Assembly: GCA_029945625.1 (NCBI GenBank)
Contig: JAQSCW010000022.1
Span: 1-32,321 of the forward strand
Reading direction: 5' to 3'
Length of the DNA stretch: 32,321 nt
Source: a bacterium
GTDB taxonomy: Bacteria > Bacteroidota > Bacteroidia > B-17B0 > Aurantibacillaceae
The position numbers and the translations under genes are program-made. Shown here in pieces: positions 23,589 through 32,288 of the stretch; the first letter of the stretch is position 1; each line of letters opens with the position of its first letter. The notes beneath the pieces are model-generated. The model searched no databases and was not told where the DNA came from. It worked only from the letters and a program-made list of their open reading frames with translations.

Positions 23589-24704
23589 TTACGGACGCGA
23601 ACTCTCCATATTCTTCACAAACTCATCAAAAAGATAGCGGGAATCGTATGGCCCGGGATTTGCCTCGGGGTGATATTGTACAGAAAATGCCTTGCGATCC
23701 TTGAGACGAATACCCTCAATGGTGGCGTCGTTCAAATTAATATGGGTCACCTCTATGTTTTTATTGTTCGTGATGTCTTTTTCGTTCACCGTAAATCCAT
23801 GATTCTGCGAGGTGATCTCACATTTACCGGTAATCTGGTTTCTTACCGGGTGATTAATTCCCCGGTGACCGCTGTGCATTTTATAAGTCCCGATTCCCTG
23901 CGACTGCGCCAACAGCTGATGCCCCAAACAAATGCCAAACACCGGTGTGCCTGTTAAAACCAACTCTTTCACCACCTCAGTTTCTTTTTTCATCACCCCC
24001 GGATCGCCCGGTCCATTACTTAGCATGATTCCGTTGGGTTTAAAATCGAGAATCTCAGTCACACTCGCCGTCGTTGGAAACACCTTCAGGTAACAACCTC
24101 TTTCGGCCAATGAACGAAGAATATTGGTTTTTGCGCCATAGTCCATCACCGCCACTTTAAACCTGGCCTTTGCATCTCCATAATTGTAGGCGGTTTTTGT
24201 GGATACGCGTGAGGAAAGCTCCAGCCCTTCCATGCTTGGCACTTTGGCTAATTGCTCTTTCAAAATGGCCAGATCCATAATTTCTGAAGAAATAATGGCG
24301 TTCATTGCCCCTTTATCGCGGATATGTCGTACCAGAGCCCGCGTGTCAATATCGCTAATGGACACAATGTTCGATTCTTCGAACCAGGTTTGCAGACTTT
24401 TTTGGGCACGGGGACGAGAAAAACCGCTATTGAATTTCTTGCACACCATACCTGCAATCTTAATCGAATTACTTTCCGATTCGGATTCCTCAATCCCATA
24501 ATTGCCGATGTGTGAATTGGTCATCACCACAATTTGCCCAAAGTACGATGGGTCGGTGTAGATCTCCTGGTAGCCGGTCATTCCGGTGTTAAAACAGATT
24601 TCCCCGGAGGTGGTGCCTATTTTTCCGGCGGCTTTACCTTCAAACACCATTCCATCTTCCAGTAATAACAATGCTTTGGGCAGGGGAGAATATTTTAATT
24701 GCAT
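23589..24704 (-). CDS. carA: Carbamoyl-phosphate synthase small subunit
   Basis: This 371-residue glutamine amidotransferase subunit supplies ammonia to CarB for carbamoyl phosphate, feeding pyrimidine and arginine synthesis. The N-terminal CPSase small-chain domain holds FNTGMTGYQEIYTDPSYFGQ. The C-terminal class I amidotransferase domain holds the triad C259 in GICLGHQLL and H345/E347 in QYHPEANPGPYDS. Length is normal (about 360-380). carB is not adjacent, so the subunits are encoded apart or carB lies elsewhere. A -7 box precedes it, and it is divergent from the large surface-protein gene. Confidence 0.96.
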   Translation of the reverse strand: MQLKYSPLPKALLLLEDGMVFEGKAAGKIGTTSGEICFNTGMTGYQEIYTDPSYFGQIVVMTNSHIGNYGIEESESESNSIKIAGMVCKKFNSGFSRPRAQKSLQTWFEESNIVSISDIDTRALVRHIRDKGAMNAIISSEIMDLAILKEQLAKVPSMEGLELSSRVSTKTAYNYGDAKARFKVAVMDYGAKTNILRSLAERGCYLKVFPTTASVTEILDFKPNGIMLSNGPGDPGVMKKETEVVKELVLTGTPVFGICLGHQLLAQSQGIGTYKMHSGHRGINHPVRNQITGKCEITSQNHGFTVNEKDITNNKNIEVTHINLNDATIEGIRLKDRKAFSVQYHPEANPGPYDSRYLFDEFVKNMESSRP

Positions 24705-24731
24705 ATTTTATGAGGCTAAAATTCCAAAGGT

Positions 24732-24739
24732 CAAAGCTA
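24732..24739 (-). promoter_or_regulatory. -7 promoter box of carA
   Basis: On the minus strand, TAGCTTTG matches TAnnTTTG exactly and ends 27 nt before the carA ATG. No clear -33 TTTG is present at the usual spacing. Confidence 0.45.
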
Positions 24740-24797
24740 AGTTTTTAATTCCACCATTTTCCGTGTTGTTGATTTGTTTTTGATAAACTTTGTCGGA

Positions 24798-24893
24798 AGG
24801 AGCCTCACACCTCCAAAGCCCCATTGCAGCTGCAAACCAGATCCTTTACCCTAAGGTGTATTACCGGCAATTAAGGCTCTGAAACCGGCTCCT
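24798..24893. other. GC-richer island with inverted repeat between carA and the surface-protein operon
   Basis: The 349-nt divergent gap is AT-rich except for this stretch. It is bounded by AGGAGCC (24798-24804) and its inverted copy GGCTCCT (24887-24893), 82 nt apart. It also contains a perfect 12-nt palindrome TTGCAGCTGCAA at 24824-24835. It could be a structured RNA, an operator region or a repeat relic. I recognise no riboswitch class. Sequence 24894-25053 is AT-rich upstream sequence of the plus-strand gene. Confidence 0.3.
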
Positions 24894-25053
24894 CACCAAG
24901 ATTTAAAAAGAGTAATTTTCATGCCTTTCCATATTTGTTTAATTAAAATACTCTCTCTATATTTACGAGTTAGTAAAGTCCGCGTTTCAATGAGTGAATT
25001 ATTAATCGTTACAAATCTATTTGTGTAATTTAGCTACATCAAATCCCCTTTCT

Positions 25054-28000
25054 ATGAACAGAGTATTTAAGTATTGTTTTCTTGTTCTTTCGGTGTTTAT
25101 CTTTGGTAAAGTCAGTTCGCAGACATTTAACTTTTCTGTGAACCCCCAAACCCAATGTTACAACGCCTCAAACATATACACGGCAAACGTTGGTCTTTTT
25201 ATTCAATTTCCGGGGGCAACCGATTATACGTGGACCATTCAATCCCCCACCGGCACCTGTGTTCCAACATTTTCACTCGGCCAGCACGGCGCCCTCAACC
25301 CAACTAACACAGGATCTCAAATCGCCATAACGTTTCCTTGCTGCGGTGTTTTTACTATAACCGGCTATGCCTTTAACAATACTGTAAATCCCGGAACTCC
25401 TATCCTCATTGGAAGTCCCAGTGCTCAGCAAGCCACTGTATTTTGTCAATCGAGTGGTAGTGTTGTTACTACCCCCTCCATTCTATGCATTGGCCAGCAA
25501 GCCTTCTATACCGGCTCCGGTGGCGCAGTGGCCACTTCTTATACGTGGGATACGGGCTTCAATGGAAATCCTTTGGTGCTAACTCCTACCATTGGTGAAT
25601 GCCATACTTTTACGGCCACAACGGCCAATGGATGTACCATTTCACCGGCTGCAGCCTGCGTTTCTGTTCAAGCTGTCTCTATGACGGTCAGTCCCACGAC
25701 CCAGACCATATGCGCCAATTCACCCATTTGTTTAACGGCAACGGCCAACGCGGTCACGAACTCCAGCGTCACGGCGGGAACGCTCACGACGGGAATCCAG
25801 TGGTATGCTCCGGGGGGTTTAGCCGTACCTGGTTGTACTACCGGCGCTTTAGCGGGTACCTATACGGCCGTCGTCACCCATACGGGTGCTGCCGGTGTCT
25901 GTACATTTAGTGCGCCTTCGGTGGTCGTCACCAGTACCAATATTTCAGTCAGTATCAGTGCCTCGGCACCATCGGTTTGCCCCGGTGCATCTGTTCAATT
26001 AACAGCGGCTTCTGTGCAAACGGCGGCAACCAGTTATACGTGGACACGTTCGACTGGAGGATTTCCAGTAGTTGGAAACCCTGTAACATATAATCCTTTC
26101 TCTACCACTAACTACACCGTTACAGTTGACTACTTTAATTGTCCTGGTACCGCTACCATTTCCGTGGGAATGTTGACGATTTCACCTACTCTCACCCCGT
26201 CTTCCTTTTCAATTTGTCCCGGTAGTTCCTTTACACTCAGTGCCAGTGGGGGATCTTTATATACCTTCAGGTATTTGAACCCTGCAGGCTTTCCAACGAG
26301 TACGGTAATTGGCACCTCCAATTCCACCGTGGTTACAAGGGTACATACGCCTACGGTTACGCCTAATACTTTTCCTGCGCTTTACAGCGTTTCAAGTACC
26401 AGTAATGGCTGCTCAGGCTCATCCACCATAACTGTATTCACCCGCACGCTTTATCCCACTTTAGTTAATTCCTCACCTTCCGTTTGTCCGGGTACCGAAT
26501 TCACCCTCACTGCAAATGGCGCGGGTGCCGGTACCAATTACACCTTTGTGGCCCCTTATACGCCTTCACTCATTGGGACTCCGAACCCAAGTGTAAATTT
26601 TGCCATACATACGCCTCCTTCACCGATACCGCACACATATACTGTGTTGGCCGATAGTTCGGGTTGTAAAGGATCAGCGCAGGTTACTGTTAATTTGATG
26701 CCGCTTACTCCTACGCTAGTCCCTTCGTCCTATTCAATTTGTCCGGGAACTGCTCTTAACTTTACAGCAACCGGTGGCGCAGGATCTACGTATACCTTTG
26801 TAGGTCCGGCTACTCCGGGGCCATCGAGTGTAATCGCTTCCGGTACTGCCAATATCATCACGTTTACAGCAACTACTACTCCACCCCTCGCCCATACTTA
26901 TACGGTACTCGTTGATAGTGCAGGTTGTAAAGGAACCAATACGGTAGTGATTGGTGTTCTGAATCTCGGGCCATTGCTTAATATTACTGCGTCTTCGCCC
27001 TCCATCTGTTTAGGTACTTCCGTTGATTTCACCGCGGCAGCAGTTGCCGGTCCGGGCAATTATAATTATGTATTTGTGGCTCCGGGTCCAACTACTCTTG
27101 CCCTCACAAGTCCGAATACCGCCACCGACATACCCCTTTCACTGCCCGGCACATATACCGTTTATGCGGACAGTTCGAGTTGTGCAGGTTCAAATACGAT
27201 TACCATCTTTGAAAAGATTCTGAATCCAATTATCGTAGCATCCAATACGCTTGTGTGTAAAGGCACAGCCGTCACCCTCTCGGCTACCAATGTGGGTTAC
27301 GGGCCCATGACAACGTATTTATTCGGAACGCTTAGTCCCACATTTGCACCCATAATTGGGGGCGGACCTACATTTAGCACAGTGGTGCAAAATCCTACTT
27401 TTCAAACTGTTTATACAGTAATAGTTGACAGTGCGGGCTGCAAGGGCAGTATTCTTTCACCGCCAACGGTAACAGTATTTATGCGACCGGATATCACGCT
27501 AACACCTATCGCTTCCAGTGCTTCGGTTTGTCCGGGTACAGCGGCGACAATTAGTGTCTCTGGACCAACCACCAACCTTGCACCGATTTCCTACACCTGG
27601 ACACAAGCAACCGGTAGTGGATCCCTGTATCCCACGCCATCACCTACATCCGCTCTCGCTTTGGCTTATCCGGTGATAAACTCTACCTATTCCATTTCAG
27701 CACTTGATACTTTAGGCTGCATCGGAAGCACAGTTATTGCGGTGGGCGTTGATCCATTGATCTCCTTCCCCGTTTCACTGGGTTCATCAGGTTCCACTAT
27801 TTGTGCCGGACAATCCGTCACCCTGTCCACTACATATACCATCAATACCGTGGGAATAATGACTTATACTTGGTCTCCGCTAACGGGTGTCCTCACGTCG
27901 GTCAACAGTATTTCAGTTGCAGTGTCCCCTTCTGTAACTTCGGTGTATTCAGTGATTGTATCAAATCTTTATGGGTGTATGTCCGGTGGAACTATTAATG

Positions 28001-29925
28001 TTCCTGTTGGTCAATACCCTATTTTATCCGCTCCTCCTTCTGCCGCGGCAGTTTGTGCGGGATTTACTTCCACAATAACTGCATTTGGCGCCAATAGTTA
28101 CACGTGGACAGGAACAACATTTACCAATAGCGTGCCGCAACAGTCCATTTCAGTGGGGCCCGGCTGCTATAAGGTAATAGGTTCGAACGGTGGAGGGTGT
28201 ATCGACTCTTTGTCTATTTGTATTAATACACTTGCTCCACTCAATATTCAGGTGAGTCAATCTAGTCCTACTACCTGTATTGAAAGTAATACGCCAAAAT
28301 TCTCTAAGGCAGTTAAATTAAGTGCCTCTGGAGCCGCTACCTATGTTTGGTTCCCTTACAACCCCAACAACATGACCTATTCACTTGGGCCAACAACCGA
28401 CGTAAGGCCTCCAACAAGTACCTGTTATACCGTAATTGGTTCAACAGCCATTTGTGCAGGACAAACAGTAGTTTGTTTGAATGTGATTCCTCAGTTTAGT
28501 ATGAACGTGATTCCCCCACTACCGGCTATGTGTTTGGGTGATTCACTCAAACTCAGCATCGTTAATATTAGTACACTAGCAGTGGGCCCGGTTTCAAAAT
28601 TCACTTACAGTTGGACTGAAGCTGCCAATGCTCCACCAATTAGTATTAGTAATAATTTAACTCCTACGGTAGTTGTGTTCCCTCAGAATACCACCACCTA
28701 TTCAGTGGAGGTGAGGGATTCAAGACAATGCATTTCTCTTCCGAGATTGGTAACTGTAACCGTATTCCCTAAACCAATAACCGCCATAGCTATTCCAACC
28801 ATTAATTCGGTGGCAACTAACACGGTGTGCTATGTAGGTTTGAACCCGGGAGCGCAGGATGTAACTATTAATTTAATTGCCGCCAATATGAATACCGGTC
28901 TGCAATTTGGAGTAGTGCCAACTTATACCTGGATGTCACCTTATAAAACAAAATACAACTCCATCTTAACGCCGTCGAATAGTGCCGCCGTTACGGTGAA
29001 TGCGCCACTTAAACTCCCTAGTGTAGTAATATACACGGTAATTTCGGGCTACAATGGCATACCGGGTTGTAAGAGAATGGATACCGTAAGTGTGAGGGTA
29101 GTTGACTGCCGACCTGTTAGGGATGTGAAATTTACAACGATCGAAGACAATGATACTATTTGTGCACGCAATTGCATCACCTTTATGAACCTAACGGATA
29201 CCATGGCTGGTGGACCTCAAAAATTAGTCTGGCAGTTTCCGGGTGGCTCACCTTCTACTTCTACCGTAAACATACCAACGGTTTGTTATAATTTACCCGG
29301 TAAATTCAACGTAATTTTAGGTGTGGCTAATCCTTATCCTATCAGTTCAGGTGGAAGTTCACTTACCATTGGGCAATTGAACTATGTGAAAGTGGTAGAT
29401 GTTCCAAATGTAACGATTATACCACCGGGCCAATCACGAAGTGATACCACCGTGAGATTTGGTCAGTCGGTAAGTCTTAAAGGAACCGGAGCTCTTACCT
29501 ACGAATGGTCACCGAGGTATAACATTACGTCGTTAACCAATCCTAATGTTACTGTAAATCCATTTAAAACTACACAATACATCTTAACAGGATATAACAG
29601 CAAACGCTGTGCGTCAAGTGACACCATCAACGTGATCATCATTGATGAATGTGGCGAAATGTACGTGCCAAATGCATTCACTCCAAATGGAGACGGTGCA
29701 AACGACGTATTGTATGTGCGCGGCATTTGTATGCAATCGCTCACCTTCATGGTATTTAATCGTTGGGGTGAGAAGGTGTTTGAAACAAACGATCAGAAGA
29801 ACGGATGGGACGGCACCTATAAAGGTGTTGAAATGAATACCGGCGTTTTCGTCTATCGACTCGAAGGGAAAACATATGACGGCAAGGGATTTAGTTTAAA
29901 AGGTAACGTCACACTAATCAGATAG
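25054..29925 (+). CDS. Large secreted Ig-like repeat protein, T9SS type B cargo
   Basis: This 1623-residue surface or extracellular protein begins with the signal peptide MNRVFKYCFLVLSVFIFGKV. About twelve beta-sandwich repeats of 75-92 residues follow. Each opens with a (V/I)C(P/A/L/K)G-type motif, at roughly 25979, 26214, 26485, 26742, 27006, 27255, 27530, 27802, 28050 and 28531, with more divergent copies at 25709 and 28276. Most close with a GCxGS-like cysteine, suggesting one disulfide per domain. A PKD-like segment (VWQFPGGSPSTS) precedes the C-terminal gliding-motility/T9SS type B sorting domain. That domain runs from VPNAFTPNGDGANDVLYV through FNRWGEKVFETN to the end. The protein is rich in Ser, Thr, Pro and Val. 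Adhesion or gliding-related function is inferred from SprB-like architecture. The ATG at 25054 is chosen for the signal peptide; the frame upstream starts with TTG. The PorP/SprF gene is 7 nt downstream. Confidence 0.9.
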   Translation: MNRVFKYCFLVLSVFIFGKVSSQTFNFSVNPQTQCYNASNIYTANVGLFIQFPGATDYTWTIQSPTGTCVPTFSLGQHGALNPTNTGSQIAITFPCCGVFTITGYAFNNTVNPGTPILIGSPSAQQATVFCQSSGSVVTTPSILCIGQQAFYTGSGGAVATSYTWDTGFNGNPLVLTPTIGECHTFTATTANGCTISPAAACVSVQAVSMTVSPTTQTICANSPICLTATANAVTNSSVTAGTLTTGIQWYAPGGLAVPGCTTGALAGTYTAVVTHTGAAGVCTFSAPSVVVTSTNISVSISASAPSVCPGASVQLTAASVQTAATSYTWTRSTGGFPVVGNPVTYNPFSTTNYTVTVDYFNCPGTATISVGMLTISPTLTPSSFSICPGSSFTLSASGGSLYTFRYLNPAGFPTSTVIGTSNSTVVTRVHTPTVTPNTFPALYSVSSTSNGCSGSSTITVFTRTLYPTLVNSSPSVCPGTEFTLTANGAGAGTNYTFVAPYTPSLIGTPNPSVNFAIHTPPSPIPHTYTVLADSSGCKGSAQVTVNLMPLTPTLVPSSYSICPGTALNFTATGGAGSTYTFVGPATPGPSSVIASGTANIITFTATTTPPLAHTYTVLVDSAGCKGTNTVVIGVLNLGPLLNITASSPSICLGTSVDFTAAAVAGPGNYNYVFVAPGPTTLALTSPNTATDIPLSLPGTYTVYADSSSCAGSNTITIFEKILNPIIVASNTLVCKGTAVTLSATNVGYGPMTTYLFGTLSPTFAPIIGGGPTFSTVVQNPTFQTVYTVIVDSAGCKGSILSPPTVTVFMRPDITLTPIASSASVCPGTAATISVSGPTTNLAPISYTWTQATGSGSLYPTPSPTSALALAYPVINSTYSISALDTLGCIGSTVIAVGVDPLISFPVSLGSSGSTICAGQSVTLSTTYTINTVGIMTYTWSPLTGVLTSVNSISVAVSPSVTSVYSVIVSNLYGCMSGGTINVPVGQYPILSAPPSAAAVCAGFTSTITAFGANSYTWTGTTFTNSVPQQSISVGPGCYKVIGSNGGGCIDSLSICINTLAPLNIQVSQSSPTTCIESNTPKFSKAVKLSASGAATYVWFPYNPNNMTYSLGPTTDVRPPTSTCYTVIGSTAICAGQTVVCLNVIPQFSMNVIPPLPAMCLGDSLKLSIVNISTLAVGPVSKFTYSWTEAANAPPISISNNLTPTVVVFPQNTTTYSVEVRDSRQCISLPRLVTVTVFPKPITAIAIPTINSVATNTVCYVGLNPGAQDVTINLIAANMNTGLQFGVVPTYTWMSPYKTKYNSILTPSNSAAVTVNAPLKLPSVVIYTVISGYNGIPGCKRMDTVSVRVVDCRPVRDVKFTTIEDNDTICARNCITFMNLTDTMAGGPQKLVWQFPGGSPSTSTVNIPTVCYNLPGKFNVILGVANPYPISSGGSSLTIGQLNYVKVVDVPNVTIIPPGQSRSDTTVRFGQSVSLKGTGALTYEWSPRYNITSLTNPNVTVNPFKTTQYILTGYNSKRCASSDTINVIIIDECGEMYVPNAFTPNGDGANDVLYVRGICMQSLTFMVFNRWGEKVFETNDQKNGWDGTYKGVEMNTGVFVYRLEGKTYDGKGFSLKGNVTLIR

Positions 29926-29932
29926 ATCTTTT

Positions 29933-30991
29933 ATGAAAACAAAACACATCATACAATCTATTATTGCGCTTTCTGTGGCTGCTGTTCAAACTGCATCGGC
30001 TCAGGACATCCACTTTTCGCAATATGCCGAGACACCCTCTGCCATTAACCCTGCCTTGGCGGGCGTAATGTACAATACGCGCGCGACGGTAAATTATAAG
30101 AGTCAGTGGACCACAGTGGCTACCAAATACGAAACCATGGGTTTCTCATTTGACCAAACCATCAGGCATAAAAAGTTGAAAAACAACTATTTTGCGGTGG
30201 CAGCCAATGTTTATAAAGACAAAGCCGGTGATGCCTCGTTAAGCACACTCAATCCAAATCTGGGAGTTGCTTACCATCAAAGAGTCACAAAGAAGATGAA
30301 GGTTTCGGGTGGCGTTCAGGGTGGATTTTTTTATAAGACCATTGATGCTACCAATCTTCGTTACGACAAACAATACGATGGCTATAATTACAATCCGAAC
30401 CTTTCAAACGGTGAGCCTGCTCCGCCAAAAAGCGGTTTTGCCTCATTCGACTTGGGCGGTGGAGTTAACCTAAACTACTTGCAAAGTGAGAAGTTTTTGA
30501 GCGCAAAAAATGCGGCAAAGTTCGATGTGGGATTCTCGGCATACCACTACCGAATTGGTAATAATTCGTTTTTGAACAGTAACGAAAAACTTGAGACCAG
30601 AATGTGTGGTTACTTTAACGGAGATTTTAATATTCCAAACTCCACCAATGCGATCATGCCAAGTTTCCTATATATGAGACAAGGATCTAGCAGCGAATTT
30701 ATTGCAGGTGCCTTATTTAAGTTTCTCCTTGGGGATCCTTCCACTTACACGGCTTTGAAAAAGCCAAGTGCGCTGTCTATCGGTGGATACTATAGATACA
30801 GGGATGCAATTGTTCCTTCCCTTCTTTTTCAGTACGACAAATATGCACTCGGTATTTCATACGACATTAACGTTTCTGCTCTCACCCCCGCTTCCAAAAG
30901 AAATGGTGGACTTGAAATCATGCTGCGGTATAACCTGTACCCCGGATATGGCGTAAATTTGGGCCGTACCGATACCAAACCATCTTATTAA
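29933..30991 (+). CDS. Type IX secretion PorP/SprF-family membrane protein
   Basis: This 352-residue outer-membrane beta-barrel protein has a signal peptide ending at TASAQ. The family opening follows directly: DIHFSQYAETPSAINPALAG. Later motifs include YHQRVTKKMKVSGGVQGGF, FDLGGGVNLNY and the C-terminal LEIMLRYNLYP. PorP/SprF proteins are components or cargo-specific partners of the T9SS. SprF in Flavobacterium is needed for secretion of the adhesin SprB encoded next to it. The 7-nt spacing to the large repeat protein and the shared terminator argue for a dedicated cargo-partner pair. Confidence 0.93.
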   Translation: MKTKHIIQSIIALSVAAVQTASAQDIHFSQYAETPSAINPALAGVMYNTRATVNYKSQWTTVATKYETMGFSFDQTIRHKKLKNNYFAVAANVYKDKAGDASLSTLNPNLGVAYHQRVTKKMKVSGGVQGGFFYKTIDATNLRYDKQYDGYNYNPNLSNGEPAPPKSGFASFDLGGGVNLNYLQSEKFLSAKNAAKFDVGFSAYHYRIGNNSFLNSNEKLETRMCGYFNGDFNIPNSTNAIMPSFLYMRQGSSSEFIAGALFKFLLGDPSTYTALKKPSALSIGGYYRYRDAIVPSLLFQYDKYALGISYDINVSALTPASKRNGGLEIMLRYNLYPGYGVNLGRTDTKPSY

Positions 30992-30996
30992 TAATT

Positions 30997-31025
30997 GGCG
31001 TTAGTTTTACTAACGCCTTTTTTTT
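30997..31025 (+). terminator. Rho-independent terminator of the surface-protein operon
   Basis: A perfect 8-bp stem, GGCGTTAG (30997-31004) with CTAACGCC (31010-31017), has the loop TTTTA and is followed by eight T (31018-31025). It begins 6 nt after the porP/sprF-type stop codon. Confidence 0.95.
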
Positions 31026-31060
31026 GCTTGCCATGTTACTGTATCAAATTAAGACAATGT

Positions 31061-31777
31061 ATGTCCAATGATGTTTTTGAATTTAAAAAATTTAAAATAA
31101 AGCAGGATAGGTGTGCCATGCGTGTAAGCACCGATGCCGTGTTGTTGGGAGCCTGGGTGATTCCGAATGGAAGCAAAAGCATTTTAGATGTTGGCACAGG
31201 CACAGGAGTTATTGCCCTCATGCTTGCCCAACGCTCGGAAGCATTAATTACAGCCATTGACATTGACAAAGAAAGCACCGAACAAGCACTTTTGAATGTG
31301 GAAGAATCCACGTACAAAGAAAAAGTTCGCGTACTTCATACGTCATTTCAAGATCTGGTGAACAGCAGTTCCGATAAATTTAATTTGATTGTCACCAATC
31401 CGCCTTACTTTATTGATTCGTTAAAGAGTTCCAGTGAAACCCGTTCCACAGCGCGTCACACCGATTCCCTGAGTTTTAGCGACCTAATTTATGGTGTCAC
31501 AAAACTATTGGATGAAAAAGGAAAATTCTGTCTCATCCTACCTACAAAAGAAGCGGGACTCTTCCGGGAATTGGCGCAATCTAAAGGTTTGTATTTGTCA
31601 AAGTTGCTTCGAATAAGAACCCGCAAAGAAAAAGACTCCGAAAAAAGGCACCTTATGCAGTTTGAATTCAAAGAAACAGAATTCTCTGAATCTACCTTGG
31701 TAATTGAAGCCGATAGTCATAGAAATTATACCGAAGAATATAAAGCTCTCACCAAAGAGTATTATATAAATTTTTAA
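31061..31777 (+). CDS. trmN6: tRNA1(Val) (adenine(37)-N6)-methyltransferase
   Basis: This SAM-dependent methyltransferase of 238 residues methylates A37 of tRNA1(Val) in characterised members (E. coli YfiC). The start region FEFKKFKIKQDRCAMRVSTD is highly typical. The SAM-binding motif I is DVGTGTGV from D43, and the catalytic N6-adenine motif is NPPYF. The ATG at 31061 is used. The longer frame begins with a TTG inside the preceding terminator and adds 22 unrelated residues. The gene stands alone after that terminator, with no obvious promoter match. Confidence 0.9.
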   Translation: MSNDVFEFKKFKIKQDRCAMRVSTDAVLLGAWVIPNGSKSILDVGTGTGVIALMLAQRSEALITAIDIDKESTEQALLNVEESTYKEKVRVLHTSFQDLVNSSSDKFNLIVTNPPYFIDSLKSSSETRSTARHTDSLSFSDLIYGVTKLLDEKGKFCLILPTKEAGLFRELAQSKGLYLSKLLRIRTRKEKDSEKRHLMQFEFKETEFSESTLVIEADSHRNYTEEYKALTKEYYINF

Positions 31778-31914
31778 AATTGTGCTTCTTAGTGCAGGTC
31801 CTTTTTTGGTTTAAAAGGTGAAAATGACAGTTCTGCGCCTGTATAAAATAGATTTAACTGTTTTTCTTTCTTTTTCCTCTTTCATATTCTTAAATTCATT
31901 CATCTTCTTTGTGA

Positions 31915-32058
31915 ATGAAAATTTTGATTTTCTTATACACTTTTCTTTTGTTTAGTCTTTTACAAAGTAGTTATTCCCAGAACGAGGCCAGGATCTGGTA
32001 TTTCGGAAACTGCTTAGGATTGGATTTTTCTGCGGAGATACAATGTCATTTAGGATAA
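31915..32058 (+). pseudogene. Truncated N-terminus of a T9SS-type secreted protein
   Basis: A 47-codon frame starts at ATG 31915 and ends at TAA 32056-32058. It encodes a signal peptide (MKILIFLYTFLLFSLLQSSY), then SQNEARIWYFGNCLGLDFSA. The motif resembles the IWYFGxxAGLDF opening I associate with large Bacteroidota proteins carrying a C-terminal T9SS type B domain. Those proteins are many hundreds of residues long, whereas here the frame stops about 25 residues into the mature part. No continuation is apparent in the sequence that follows. I read this as a decayed or truncated 5' fragment. Sequence 31778-31914 before it is AT-rich and featureless. Confidence 0.5.
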
Positions 32059-32288
32059 GGTATAAAACAAAAATCCCCACTACATTAATGGTGAGAATTC
32101 TTGTCCGCCTTAGTTATTGTGTAGTCTGGGGAGGCATCCCACAGATGCTTTTGAATGCGCGTGAGCGACTTCATAGAGCAGGGTGGTCCCTACCTGAGCG
32201 CCCTTGAGCGCGCGCGTGGGGAGACATACAAACTTTGCTAAATGCAACCCCCCCCCGTATTTCTACGAGGTTTCTTGACTTTTAAAAT
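32059..32288. other. Non-coding spacer next to the rRNA end
   Basis: No gene is visible. The stretch contains a small hairpin GCATC (32134-32138) with GATGC (32144-32148), and GCGTGAGCGA at 32159-32168, whose reverse complement occurs at 94-103. It also holds a GC-rich patch of alternating GCGC, and nine C in a row at 32248-32256. Read on the minus strand, 32270-32253 forms a 7-bp stem with one wobble pair closed by a GAAA tetraloop. It has no U-tract, so it is not a standard terminator. Confidence 0.3.

Noticed and set aside
30995-31060. N-terminal extension of the tRNA methyltransferase
   Set aside because: It starts with TTG within a strong terminator hairpin; the ATG at 31061 matches the family start.
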